A DNA stretch of 64,000 nt from assembly GCA_031769625.1 (NCBI GenBank), contig JAUIMM010000534.1, positions 5,606,001-5,670,000 of the forward strand, in the 5' to 3' direction. This document shows positions 54,004 to 64,000 of this stretch, piece by piece; within the stretch, counting starts at the first letter, position 1; each line of letters begins with the position of its first letter. Both the position numbers and the translations under genes were made by a program. This stretch comes from Taudactylus pleione. Taxonomy: Eukaryota; Chordata; Amphibia; Anura; Myobatrachidae. The notes below the pieces were generated by a model. That model ran no database searches and was not told the DNA's origin. It worked only from the letters and a program-made list of their open reading frames with translations.

Positions 54004-54590
54004 TGACCGCCAGATAATGCAGAGAGCATTGTAGTAACCGCCAGATAATACAGAGAGCATCGTAGTAACCGCCAGATAATGCAGAGAGCATTGTAGTAAC
54101 CGCCAGATAATACAGAGAGCATCGTAGTAACCGCCAGATAATGCAGAGAGCATTGTAGTAACCGCCAGATAATACAGAGAGCATTGTAGTAACCGCTAGA
54201 TAATGCAGAGAGCATCGTAGTAACCGCCAGATAATGCAGAGAGCATTGTAGTAACCGCCAGATAATGCAGAGAGCATCGTAGTAACCGCCAGATAATACA
54301 GAGAGCATCGTAGTAACCGCCAGATAATGCAGAGAGCATTGTAGTAACCGCCAGATAATACAGAGAGCATCGTAGTAACCGCCAGATAATGCAGAGAGCA
54401 TTGTAGTAACCGCCAGATAATGGAGAGAGCGTCATGGTAACCGCCAGATAATGCAGAGAGCATCGTAGTAACCGCCAGATAATGCAGAGAGCATTGTAGT
54501 AACCGCCAGATAATGGAGAGAGCGTCATGGTAACCGCCAGATAATGCAGAGTGTTGTAGTAACCGCCAGATAATGCAGAGACCATCATTG
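54004..54590. repeat. 31-bp minisatellite, about 19 copies
   Basis: The unit is GATAATGCAGAGAGCATTGT plus AGTAACCGCCA, with alternation of GCAG/ACAG and CATT/CATC between units that partly alternates as a 62-bp dimer. Open frames of up to 221 codons on the minus strand are produced by the repeat and are not genes. Confidence 0.9.
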
Positions 54591-55661
54591 ACCCACATAT
54601 AACACATAACATGAAAACACCCCTTATACACACAGAAACACATTAATACACCATCCCCAGCATAGACACTCTCTCCTCACTGAATTAGTTACTTCCCATT
54701 ACACCTACTGTATACATTAGAGCACAGTCACTGTGCTGGCTGCTGCTGCTGCACTGCATGCTGTCTCCCAGCTCCTTCTCATCCTCTCTGACTGGGAGGT
54801 CAGAGGGTCACGCTGGGAAGAAGCAGGGACAGTGTACAAACTACTTGTCAGTATTCAAGTGTAATCAACAGTATTTGAATACACTTGTAAACTGGCAAAT
54901 GTTTTGTAGACTGTCCCTGCCTGCTCCCAGCGTGATGATCTGTAAGGCAGGGAGTGAGCTGATTCACTGAAGAGAGGAGGAACAGAAGCTCAGCTGCCAT
55001 CCACCCCGGCGGCTTCAGTCAGGCTGATCGTCTTTACACTGACAGTAGGTAATCAGCCCCGTGCCTCTAGCGCTCCTCCCCCCCCCCCCCCCCCCCCACA
55101 TGTAGGGGACTGTATGAAGAGCACAGCCGCACTTGCTACTTACTGTATAGAAGGCTGCCGCTTGCTGCCTCAGTGTGACAGGCGCAGAAGTAAAAGCTGT
55201 CTCAGCAGCTGCTGCAGGGAGAGTGCCTCTGCAGCCTGGCGTCTCCCTGCAGTGCAGGCTCTGCTGAGCGGGGGGCGGGGATGAGTCGGATTTTGGTGTC
55301 AGCCCCTTGGAGGGTGACACTCGGTGCGGCCCGCACCCACCGCACCCCCCTTGTGATGCCACTGCTGTGCGCATGCGCACAGCATCTATTCACAGTACGG
55401 GGGAAGCCTGGGGGCAGCTCAGCATCTCGGAGATGCTGGGCACGCCCCATTAGTGATGTAAATTGGGGCGTGTCATCAGACCATGCCCCCTTTACGATCA
55501 GGCCACGCCCCTTTTCAGGCACGCGTGCTTTCGGCGAGCGGAGGTCCCGACTCTGGGACTCCTAATGTTGGGAGGTATGCAATAGGGCTGCACAACCACA
55601 GCCCCTGCACTGTACGGAAGAAGTGCTGTGATGTGTAGTCTTGCAGTGCAGGGGCTGTGCA

Positions 55662-55986
55662 CAGGGGCGTCTTAAGAGAGGAGGGGACCCGTGTGCACTC
55701 CCTTTGCGGGGCCCCCTCCTCTCTACCAGGTGGCCGGCAGCCGACTGACACGCACCGGAGCATTAGTAGACTCTGGGCACTAGAGTCTGCCCAGAGTCTA
55801 CTGCGCATGCACAGAATGCCGGAAACATGGCCACGGCAGCCATTTTCTAGTGTTCTGAGCAGCGCTGACACTCGTTGCAGGACCACGGACAGGTAAGTTT
55901 AAACTAATATGGGTGCAGGGTGTGCGGTCCGGGGCCCGCCTGGACCCGGGGGCCTGTATACTGCACCCATTATAGATACGCCACTG
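55662..55986. mobile_element. Non-autonomous hAT element, 325 bp, TSD GCTGTGCA
   Basis: It begins CAGGGGCGTCTTAAGAGAGG and ends TTATAGATACGCCACTG. Exact duplications GCTGTGCA are at 55654-55661 and 55987-55994. A truncated relative is at 25664. Confidence 0.88.
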
Positions 55987-55994
55987 GCTGTGCA

Positions 55995-56985
55995 GCCTTT
56001 CGCTTTAGTGCAAGGCTCCTGACCATCCAAGGGCACCTCTCAAATGTTTAAGGGGGGAAGCTGTCCCTTTGCCCCCCCTGTTCTGATGCCTATGACTATC
56101 GGGTATTCATATTATTGCTGTGTCGCTTACCATACTGTAACTGTATAGTAGTACTGATAGGCAATTCCACTGATGATTATATTACCGGACATTACAACTG
56201 CTGGTCATATAACAGGCATCCCTACTGATGGGAATAATAATGGATATCACCAGTGGTGCCCTGTGCTGTATCTGGCATATTACTGGGTACTGCTACCAAT
56301 AGGCATATTATTGGGCATTACTGCTGAAAGGCACATTTGTGGCCATTAATATTACAATGAGTAATATGCATATTACAGGGCATTGTTATAGTGAATCATG
56401 TTACTGGCATATTGGCATTAATGTGACTGATGCACAGTGTGACCCATGTCCATCTTGCAAAAAAAGGCTGTCTCATGGGTGTGTCAGTGAAAACAACGGA
56501 GTTCTTAGACGTAGAGCTGCAGCCACAGAGGCCATGTTTAGCCGGAGTTCAGATGACGACACTGCACCTGCGCAGTGCGCCAATAGTGCATTGTTCAGAA
56601 CAGTGTTACACTGTGCAGAGACGCTGAAGCGGGCATCTCAGTGCTTGCACATTATGGCGGCTGATACTAGCATTTACATATTATATCCACATCCCTGTTG
56701 TTTACCCATGCTCTACCATCCTCCCTCATAAATTTACTTTGGAATCAAAAAATGAAATAAAATTTACTACAAATCAACCCTTCCTTTCCCTGCCTTCAAC
56801 TACATACATACTCCAACTCCCTCAGGCCTCTTGATTAATGAAAACATTTGTTTCCCGATGTGCCATGTGGGAAGTTGAGCTGCCACGTGTTTGTGTCGCC
56901 CACTGCTGCCGCTTAGTTTAGTCAGCCAGCTAGCTTGGTGCAATCTTTTGGCGTAAATGATGAAAACAATATTGTGATATTTATC
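55995..56985. other. No gene recognised
   Basis: 56130-56420 has loose repeats of GGCATATTACTGGGCATTAC-like words. The 130-codon frame at 56339-56731 has no domain that I recognise. Confidence 0.4.
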
Positions 56986-56987
56986 AA

Positions 56988-57104
56988 TTTAAAAAAAAAA
57001 ATACAGATCCAAAACCAAAAAACGTGAGGGTAGTTTTGCAAAACCAAAACACAAAAGTTAATCCAGATTGAAAACCAAAACACAGGGTCAGCACACATCT
57101 CTAG
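56988..57104 (-). mobile_element. End fragment of a TAGAGATGTG-type hAT element
   Basis: It ends GCACACATCTCTA. Subterminal AAAACCAAAACACA and AGATCCAAAACCAAAA words are the reverse complement of those in 31126-31464. No left terminus was found, so it is one end only. Confidence 0.6.
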
Positions 57105-57109
57105 TCCTA

Positions 57110-58121
57110 ATACCCTTCATTTGAAGAATGTTTCACTCCTGTACCCTGTTAAAACCCTTGATAGATTTTAAATTTCTATCATGTCCCTCCTTTCTCTTCT
57201 CTGCTCCAAACTTTTTTAGTTTTGCAGGGTGCGTTTTGTGTTGTAGGCCGTGCAAAAAGGTATACGTTCCCTTCAATGCCTTTTGCAATGTCAGTAATAA
57301 AGATATTAAAGAGTACTGGTCTAAGGGCCTGAATCATTAAGGTTCGTTATTGCGATCACAGCTCCATAATCGCACTCAGGTCTGCTGCGAAAATATGTTA
57401 TTGATTGCTATCGCAATGCCGTCACACTGCCAGCATAGACACCCACTTCCTCCCACTACCTCTGTCTCACATCTGTAATACCTTGCTAACCTCCATAAAC
57501 ATCGATAACATCGAATACCATCCGCCCCTCACTCAAAATTACAGCAGCCCTAACCTTACTTAGAAATTGCTAACTTTGTTGCACATAGTGAGTACGCACG
57601 CTGCGTATGCAGTCGCAATGGCTACTTTATTCATGCCCATGCAACAGTGTTCCAATGGTCAAGCATGCCTGTATTTCTACGACCACCCCCCGTCACCATC
57701 TCCAAATGCTCACTGCCTGTCAATCACTCTGCGATGGCTTTGTGTGGTACTGTGATGGTAGTGCGATCGCAGTGGTACCTTCGTGCACATGCACTGCAAT
57801 GCATACACATGCGCAGTACGCAACAATCAGCCATCAGCGTACGCTTTAGCAATAGTGATCCGTAATGAATCAGACCCTAAGTACGGATCCCAAGGGTACT
57901 CCACTAGTAACCTTTCCCTCCTGTAAATACACTCCATTTACTACACCTTTCTGCTTTCTATTCTGCAGCCAAGGTCTTATCCACTCAACCATCTTAGATT
58001 CCAATCCCAAACTTTTGAGTTTATTTAAAAGTCTGATGTGGGACAGTGTCAAAAGCCTTACTAAAGTCTAGATAAGCTACACGTACGCCCCTACCCCCCT
58101 GATCTATTACTTTAGTCACCC
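57110..58121 (-). pseudogene. LINE reverse transcriptase fragment, split by a MITE
   Basis: On the minus strand, D-F-S-K-A-F-D-T-V (about 58045-58075) starts the fragment. It is followed after a frameshift by L-L-N-K-L-K-S-L-G, W-I-R-P-W-L-Q-N-R-K-Q and T-S-G-V-P-L-G-S-V-L, the conserved blocks of non-LTR reverse transcriptases of the CR1/L2 type. The next block continues beyond the MITE 57325-57877 at 57110-57324. Frameshifts and stops are present. The catalytic F/Y-A-D-D block is not visible. The fragment may continue past 58797. Confidence 0.8.
57325..57877. mobile_element. GGGCCTGAATCATTAAGG-ended element, TSD TAA
   Basis: It begins GGGCCTGAATCATTAAGGTT and ends GTAATGAATCAGACCC. TAA flanks it at 57322-57324 and 57878-57880. 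It is inserted in a LINE fragment whose reading resumes on the other side, which fixes the boundaries. Interior GCGATCGCAGTGG and CAATGCATACACATGCGCAG words are shared with 18157 and 36334. Confidence 0.85.
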
Positions 58122-58797
58122 AGGTGCCTATTCATCAAGACAGAATTATCACATGTGATAATTATAATTTGAACTTGCTGCGAGTTCAAACACAGTTTAG
58201 GAGGCTTTCATCATGCCCCCTGCCATAAACTATCACTTCTGAAAAGCTGCCGTTTCTATGAAGCAGTTTTTCATAAGTGAGAAACTTTTCACTGCCCGTC
58301 TTTAAGCTACGCAGCTTGAAGATAGGCTGCGGACTTCACTTACCCCGCGGGTGTACAATCTGCCCCCCCTTGGGTGTATGCCACCCCTCCCAGGTGTACG
58401 ATCTGCCCCCTCCCGCTTCGGGTGTCAGACCCGCCTCCTTTGTGCTACCGAATCTCAGCTGTCTTCTTTTGGTAAGCCGGGCCATGTGTCTGCAGTGTCC
58501 CGGAGCTCAGCTTCGGGGCTCGGAAGTGCAGACAAAGCAGGGTGGGATCTGAAGAGATCCCTGTGCTATGGCTTCCTTGTAAATCTTCACAGGCTGCCGT
58601 GTAAACAGCAGCCTGTAAAGATTATCGGGGGCTGAACGCCATCTCAGAGTGGCGTTCAGTAACATCATCAAGTTTAAAAAAACATGCTTTGTCAGAACTT
58701 GATGAATAGCCCGGACACTTATTTTTTACAAAAGTATGTGAAAATGTTAATTTTCACATGCTTTTATGAAATAAAAGGGATGATGAATAGGCCCTCC
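58122..58797. mobile_element. MITE with GCCTATTCATCA ends
   Basis: GTGCCTATTCATCAAGACAG at the left and TGATGAATAGGCCCTC at the right are inverted, with ATCACATGTGATAATTAT and CTTTTCATAAAAGC-like palindromes inside. CAG/CCAG flanks may be the target duplication. The interior 58330-58560 is GC-rich. Relative of 30099 by its ends. Confidence 0.65.
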
Positions 58798-58942
58798 AGT
58801 CAAAAAAGTCAATAAGATTTGTTTGACATGATCTCCCCCCCAGTAAATCTGTTTGGGATCCTGTAAGTTGCTGGCTTTGTCTGCTTTTCACATTTGATAA
58901 ACATTTTTCTACTTTTAATGGGCATCAAAATGTGTACCCATA

Positions 58943-61263
58943 CAGGGCTGCCATCAGAAATTATGGGGCCCGGAACTGACAGAATAGACAGGTCCCCCCT
59001 TCTGTGTCTCCCCTGTCAGCCCCTTCCTCTCAGCACAGCAGCGCTGCGTGATGTCATACGAGCTGGGCTGAGTCTCAGAGGTGGATTAATACCCAGTGGA
59101 GACCTAGATGAAGTACTGGCATGGACTCCCCTCTGTGTGTGTATATGTATATATAAGCTATGTTTGTGTGGGCATATATTACAACCACTTATCGCTTGCC
59201 TTTCAACCCACTTATCTCCTCTTCTTCCGGACAACTGCCTCATTCAGCTCACCCTCCCCCCTGATACATTGCTATACCCCACCCAACCCACTTCATTCCC
59301 CAGGATAATAATGCTTACACTTCTCTTAATACTTTACATTCCTCACCCCACCTCTCCCCCGCTCTGTTAATATAAGTATACGCCAACGGAATTTGCTGTG
59401 CTATATAAGAAACTGTTAATGAATAAATAACTATAGGGTAACCTCTCTCTTGGTTATGGGCACCCCCTTTGCCTAGTGGCTTAGTCCTGTCCCCATGGAT
59501 ATTGTAAATTATAGGCTGCCCTTGTATAAATATAGGAGACCCCCAGTTTTCTAGGTGTCCCCTTGATCCAATAATTCTCAACAGGTTTTTTTTTAATCAA
59601 GGGGCTAACATATAGGAGTGCCCTATCGACATGTTTAAAAGCCCCTGTATTTTTGTAATGTTGTGCCCCACAGTTATGGAGTCACCCCTCTGTTAGTTAG
59701 GGACAATCCCGTTGATTAATGGCTCAGCCCTGTCCCCAGGGATATTGTAAATTATATGCTTATCTTGTATAAGTACAAGGGGACACCTAGAAAAATGTAT
59801 ACTTAAAGGCAGCATGTACTCTGCAATATCCCTGGAGACAGGGCTGAGCCACTAGGCAAAGGTGGTTTCCCTAACTAACAGAGGTTAGTCAGGGACACCA
59901 CATAAGTACAGAGACCCCCTAACGTACTTACCTCTGATAGCAGCATCACAGGAGTCTCTGTGTCTCTCACACGCCGGGAACAGGCCGGGAAGAGCATGAG
60001 GGGATGGGGACTCAGGGAGAGGATGGGGTCTCTGTAAAGAGGCAGGGAGGGACCTCACACTCCATCTGAAGGGGAGAAGGACAGGTAGTACAGAGCAGGG
60101 GAGAAGGAAGGGCTGGGACTCAGGAAGAGGGTGGGGAAAGTGGACTTTACACATCCGTCAGTGTGGGGGATAACTGTAGGTCAGAGGGAGACACAAACAA
60201 TTTAAGTGAGGCAGTGCTAAAGGCAAAGCCTCTGTTCTGCCCTCCTATGAGAAGAGCACCGATCCTGCAGCAAACTGCTTTGTACGTACAGGCAGTCATC
60301 TGTGACTAAGAGCCGTATTCAATTTCAGCTGAGCCGCGTTAAGTTAACGCGGCCCGGACTTAACGCTGACTTCAGTATCGCGCGTGTGCACGCTAAATCC
60401 CGTATTCAATTTGAAAGTATGCATAAACGCGACCCGGCGATACTTTAACAAGCGGAAAGTCATGTCAGTTTTGGGGAAATCAGCCTAACACCCCCCAAAA
60501 GATGCTCTGATATGAGGGTTCACTATGGTATGATTTGGCTTGCTGAAGGTATTTGGTGTTTTTAAATGGGCTCAATAGCTGCTAAATAGCGTTTTTGTAT
60601 ACCTGATGCAGAATAGTATTTAGGAGTGTGTTTTCCAGAAAATAAGTTATCCCAGCAAATTTGGGGTACTTGAAAATGGGGGTCTGCATATTTAAAGTTG
60701 AAAAAGTGAAGTTGAAAAAATCGTAAAAAATCCACCTGCCGCAAGCACCTGCAATCAAACAAACACTTGGGGCATACTTGGGAACCCCCCCAGAGTCAAG
60801 TTCGCTAGTTTTTAAGTTTGTACCCCAACATTTTCTTTTTTTGCCCCCATTTTTCAAAGTAAAGTTTTGGGGTGTCCTTAAATTTTTTTTTTTTTTACAC
60901 AGTTTACCTTTGGGGGACTGTCTGAAGGCTGCAGGGGGGTTTCCGCAATGTTGCACCCCAAAACCCCAATTCGGCACTTTTTTCCACCTGCCATTCATAG
61001 GAGATACTTTACCGCCTATTACATTGCATTGACTTTCCGCTTAGGCGGAAAGTCTTTCAAATTGAATACGGGGTAAAACCAAAACAGGCGATAATGACGT
61101 CATCGGCGGTAACTTAACGCGTATCCGGACTTAACGCTTCAAATTGAATACTGGCCTAAGATGTAGTTCAATTCATAGACTGGATCATCTGCACTCTGCG
61201 GGCCCTCTCTGAGCCCGGGACGGGTACAATAGTACCGGCTGTACCCCCCTGATGGTGGCCCTG
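58943..61263. mobile_element. Non-autonomous hAT element, 2.3 kb, TSD TACCCATA
   Basis: It begins CAGGGCTGCCATCAGAAATT and ends CCCTGATGGTGGCCCTG, with exact duplications TACCCATA at 58935-58942 and 61264-61271. The interior includes inverted words at 59450-59860 (GCCTAGTGGCTTAGTCCTGT against ACAGGGCTGAGCCACTAGGC) and a nested element at 60310. Open frames inside have no transposase domain. Confidence 0.88.
60310..61156. mobile_element. MITE with GCCGTATTCAATTT ends, TSD TAA
   Basis: It begins GAGCCGTATTCAATTTCAGC and ends TTCAAATTGAATACTGGCC, flanked by TAA at 60307-60309 and 61157-61159. AACGCGG/CGCGTTAA and GGCGGAAAGT motifs lie near both ends. A relative of the 24512 element by terminal sequence type (CATATTCAAT). 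It lies within 58943-61263. Confidence 0.75.
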
Positions 61264-61349
61264 TACCCATATATCAAGATTTTTGTGTATCTGCCACTAA
61301 TGATTGAGTACAACTTGAGAGATCGAACAAGGAAGATAAGGCTTAGGTA

Positions 61350-61680
61350 AAGCTGGGTACACAGTAGATTATTTTTTTGCGCGACTTGGCTAATTCCAAC
61401 ACATCAGAAGGACAAATCGTGCTAATCGTGCAGTGTCCACGAATGATGCCGATGTGCGGTCCCCCAGGTCGTTGGTCGTATCCTCAGATCTTCCCTACAT
61501 GCAGTAAGATCTGGCAACCTCGTTAATGATTTGGCGCAGATCGTTAGGTCTTGGTCAGATTGCACAGTGTTATGCACAATATCGTTTGTCCGGGAGTGCC
61601 GGGGAGTTCAAGGGAAATCGTTGACGACATTGCATTGTTTGAGAGTCGTCTAGTGTGTAGGTATAATAGCATAGGTTGAG
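61350..61680. mobile_element. Probable degenerate MITE with GCTGGGTACACAG end
   Basis: The left end AAAGCTGGGTACACAGTAGA is of the type found at 17361 and 20446. The right end near GTCTAGTGTGTAGGTATA is degenerate. AATCGTGCTAATCGTGCAG repeats follow the left end. Confidence 0.45.
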
Positions 61681-62120
61681 TCCAGAAAGGGTGTGCTCAC
61701 ATAATTGTGACTCAATTAGACATGGATGCATATGCAGATTCACCTGTAAAGAGGCAGATGCCTTGCAGGATTACTTTCAGCAGCTCTATCTAGCATAGGG
61801 CTACCTAGGAATAACTAGCCACTCTTGAATGCGGATTGACCTCTCCAGTTGATAAAGTGGCAGAATTACCATTGGTGCAGCTGATGCTTTGCACGTCAGC
61901 CCCTGGGGAGTAATCGGCTTGCTGCCCCCACCCCCGTCACCTATCAGTTTATCATCACTGAATATCTTCAGCACTGAAAGCCATCAGAATGACAGCTGTA
62001 AGCATTTGCTGCCCGCCCGACTTTCAGCAATATCGGACAGCTGGACTGCGTCACATGCACTGCTTGATGGGGACTCGCAGAGATGGGAAAAGTGGCCCTC
62101 TTCAAGTCCTATGATTAGTC

Positions 62121-62305
62121 GGGGGTAATTTACTAAAGTGAGAGTTTTTAGAAGTGAGTTTTAAAAGTGATGTTGCCCATAGCAACCTATCAGATTCTAC
62201 CTATTATTTTCTAGACCGTGCTGGTTAAATGTTCTGATTGGTTGCTATGGGCAACATCACTTTTAAAACTCACTTCTAAAAACTCTCACTTTAGTAAATT
62301 TACCC
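62121..62305. mobile_element. Short foldback MITE (CCAATCAGATTCTA type)
   Basis: GGGGGTAATTTACTAAAGTG pairs with CACTTTAGTAAATTTACCCT. The interior GATGTTGCCCATAGCAACCT pairs with GGTTGCTATGGGCAACATCA. Close relative of 1265-1437. Confidence 0.8.
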
Positions 62306-62309
62306 TGTC

Positions 62310-63885
62310 ACCTTTTGCCTCTCCTTGTCGGTCTCTACCCATCACTCTCTGCTTCACCAAGTTACCGTCTGCCCGCCACCCTCTGCCTCTCCCTGTTATC
62401 CTCTGTACATCACCCTTTGTCTCTCTCCATCATGCTAAGTGTCTATCCATCATTATCTGCCTATCACCATCTGCCTCGCTCTGTAACCCTCTTCCCACAC
62501 CCTCTGCTGAAATCCCTCTCCCCATCACCCTCTGCCTCTCACTGTCACCCTCTGCCTCTCCCCACCACCCTCTGTCTCTCCCTGTCCACCTCTGCTCCTC
62601 CCTGTCACCCTCTATCCATCACTCTATCCCTCTCCAACTTACCATATGACCATTAACCTCTGACTCTCCCTATCACCATCTGTGTCTCTCCATCACTCTC
62701 TGCCCATCACCCTCTGCTTTCCCTATCACCCTCTGCATCGCCCGGTCACCGATTGCCCATGCCTCTCTGCTTGACTATGTCTCCCCGTCACCCTCTGCCT
62801 CTCCCTGTCACCTTCTCTACACCACCCTCTCCCTGTCAACTTTTGCCTCTTCCTGTCACCCTCTACCCATTACCCTCTGCCTCTCCAGGTTATCATCAGC
62901 CTGTCACCTGCTGCCTCTCCCTGTTACCCTGTTCCTATCACCCTCTGCCTCTCCCCAACACTCTTTACCAGTCATCCACTGCCTCTCACTAGTACCCTCT
63001 GACCATCACCCTCTTACTCTTTCTATCACCCTCTGCTACTCCATCACCTCTCTCCCTGTCACCCTCTATCCATCACCCTCTGCCTCTCCAAGTTACCAAC
63101 TGCCCATCACCCAAGCCTCTCCCTGTCACCCTCGGCCTCTCCATCACCCTCTCCCTGTCACCCTCTACCCATCCCCCTCTGCCTCTCCAAGTTACCATCC
63201 GTCCATCACCCCCTGCCTCTCCCTGGTACCCTGTGCCCGTCATCCTCTGCCTCTCTCTGTCACCCTCTGCCCATCAGCTTCTGCTTGACTCCCTCTTCCC
63301 ATCTCCCCCTGTCTCTCATGTTACCCTCTGCCTATCAACATTTGCCTCTCACTGTCACCCTCTACCTCTCCAAGTCACCCTTACCCCATCACCCTCTGCC
63401 TCTCACTGTTACTCTCTGCCTCTCCCCACCACTGTCTGGCTCTCCCTGTCCACCTCTGGCCCTCCCTGTCACTCTATTCATCACGCTATGCCTCTCCAAG
63501 TTACCATCTGCCAATACCCTCTATCTTTCCCCATCATCCTCTGTGTCTTTCCATCACTCTCTGCCCAACACCCTCCACCTCTATCACCCTCTGCCTGTCA
63601 CCTTTTACCTCTCCATATCACCCTCTGCCTCTCCCTGCCACTTTCTGCCCAGCACCCTCTGCTCGACTGTCTCTCCCTGTCACCCTCTGACTCTGTTATC
63701 CTCTGCCCATCACCCTCTGCCTCCCTCTGTTACCCTCTACTCCTCACCCTCTGCCTCTCCGTTACCCTGTGCCCATCACTCTGTGCATCTCCCATCACCA
63801 TTTGCCTCTCTCCATTACTCTCTACCCATCATACACTGCCTCTTCCTGTCACCCTGTGCCCATCACCCTCTGCCTGTCACGCCTG
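62310..63885. repeat. CT-rich minisatellite
   Basis: About 1.6 kb of CACCCTCTGCCTCTCCCTGT-type units, near 18-20 bp, often alternating with CACCCTCTGCCCAT units in a higher-order pattern. Frames of over 200 codons rich in S, P, L and C come from the repeat and are not genes. Confidence 0.9.
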
Positions 63886-64000
63886 ATGGTTGGTTCAGGT
63901 TGGAACAGGCATACAAGGCTGAAGAGGAGTTTAGAGAGACGTAAAGGAACTTAGGTGGCTTGAGACAGGACCTCTTTATGTAATAACATGAGGAGGTAGA
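63886..64000. other. Window edge, possible LTR start
   Basis: TGTCACGCCTGATGGTTGG at about 63877-63895 resembles the TGTCACG start of the LTR at 33549-34392 read on its minus strand. The window ends too soon to test this. Confidence 0.25.

Larger units (their letters stand above)
53457..55364. mobile_element. Non-autonomous hAT element, 1.9 kb, TSD CTGTGCGC
   Basis: Ends CAGAGGCGTCACTAGTG and CTTGTGATGCCACTG are inverted partners. Exact duplications CTGTGCGC are at 53449-53456 and 55365-55372. GGTGTCACCCGG near the left pairs with TGGAGGGTGACACTCGGTGC near the right. The interior holds two minisatellites and a poly-C run at 55077-55097. No transposase. It sits inside the 53291-55578 element. 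Confidence 0.88.
53291..55578. mobile_element. hAT-like element with ATACCTCCCAAC ends, split by another hAT element
   Basis: It begins ATACCTCCCAACTGTCCCGC and ends TAATGTTGGGAGGTAT. Flanks are GCAATAGC (53283-53290) and GCAATAGG (55579-55586), 7 of 8 identical. The left part (to 53448) and right part (from 55373) are related to the 52176 element. The middle is the insertion 53457-55364. Confidence 0.8.

Noticed and set aside
54004..54590. Regular short repeats resembling a CRISPR array
   Set aside because: Units are directly adjacent with no unique spacers, and the context is a vertebrate transposon interior. It is a minisatellite.
53901..54643. Minus-strand frames of 145-221 codons rich in L, Y, C and W
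   Set aside because: Translation of the 31-bp minisatellite; all frames are open because the unit lacks stops. Not a gene.
60562..60998. 138-codon minus-strand frame
   Set aside because: Lies within a MITE nested in a hAT derivative; low-complexity K/F-rich runs come from poly-T/poly-A tracts.
62218..63944. Frames of 143-219 codons in a CT-rich region
   Set aside because: S/P/L-rich products of a CT-rich minisatellite; composition artefact.

Overview
This is a repeat-saturated piece of a vertebrate nuclear genome, most likely a frog with a large genome. The reasoning is inference from repeat style. Several short inverted-repeat elements have the look of anuran MITEs, such as the pair built around a CCAATCAGATTCTA / CTGATTGGTTG core at 1265-1437 and 62121-62305. 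Genes are almost absent and transposons are nested in transposons throughout. No organism name can be read from the sequence itself.

Host genes. Only one host gene can be supported, and only in part. A 34-nt signal-peptide-type exon (6087-6120, Kozak start, GTAAGT donor) and a 279-nt phase 1-1 immunoglobulin-domain exon (44774-45052, two cysteines, clean acceptor and donor) lie on the + strand about 38.6 kb apart. Both match the exon pattern of leukocyte-receptor-type Ig receptors. Whether they belong to one gene is not proven.

Mobile DNA, left to right. 1-5 kb: a decayed piggyBac-like element, a hAT element with exact 8-bp target duplications, and a truncated Tc1 end. 5-10 kb: a pogo/Tigger-like element, a hairpin-rich foldback element, and a Tc1-like element with an internal deletion inserted in a MITE. 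10-25 kb: repeated copies of a foldback family made of about twelve consecutive hairpins, a 5S rRNA-derived sequence, several hAT derivatives and telomere-like (CCTAA-rich) elements. 26-30 kb: a broken chromodomain Ty3/gypsy retrotransposon. 30-38 kb: more foldback elements and a solo LTR with a 5-bp duplication. 39-45 kb: telomere-like minisatellite, a hAT derivative full of minisatellite, and a large palindrome split by a TTAA element. 45.5-52.1 kb: a complete, apparently intact 6,557-bp hAT transposon encoding a 1,037-residue BED-finger transposase, with a 14-unit 160-bp tandem array upstream of the start codon and perfect 8-bp target duplications. 52-61 kb: further nested hAT derivatives, minisatellites and a LINE reverse transcriptase fragment. 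62.3-63.9 kb: a CT-rich minisatellite.

The two most notable systems are the intact hAT element with its promoter-proximal 160-bp array, and the 'string of hairpins' foldback family. The latter recurs at least eight times, including one inverted dimer, and has GGGCCTGA-type ends and 3-bp target duplications of varying sequence. Element boundaries below were set by reading terminal repeats and target-site duplications by eye. Superfamily names follow duplication length and terminal motif and were not checked against any database.
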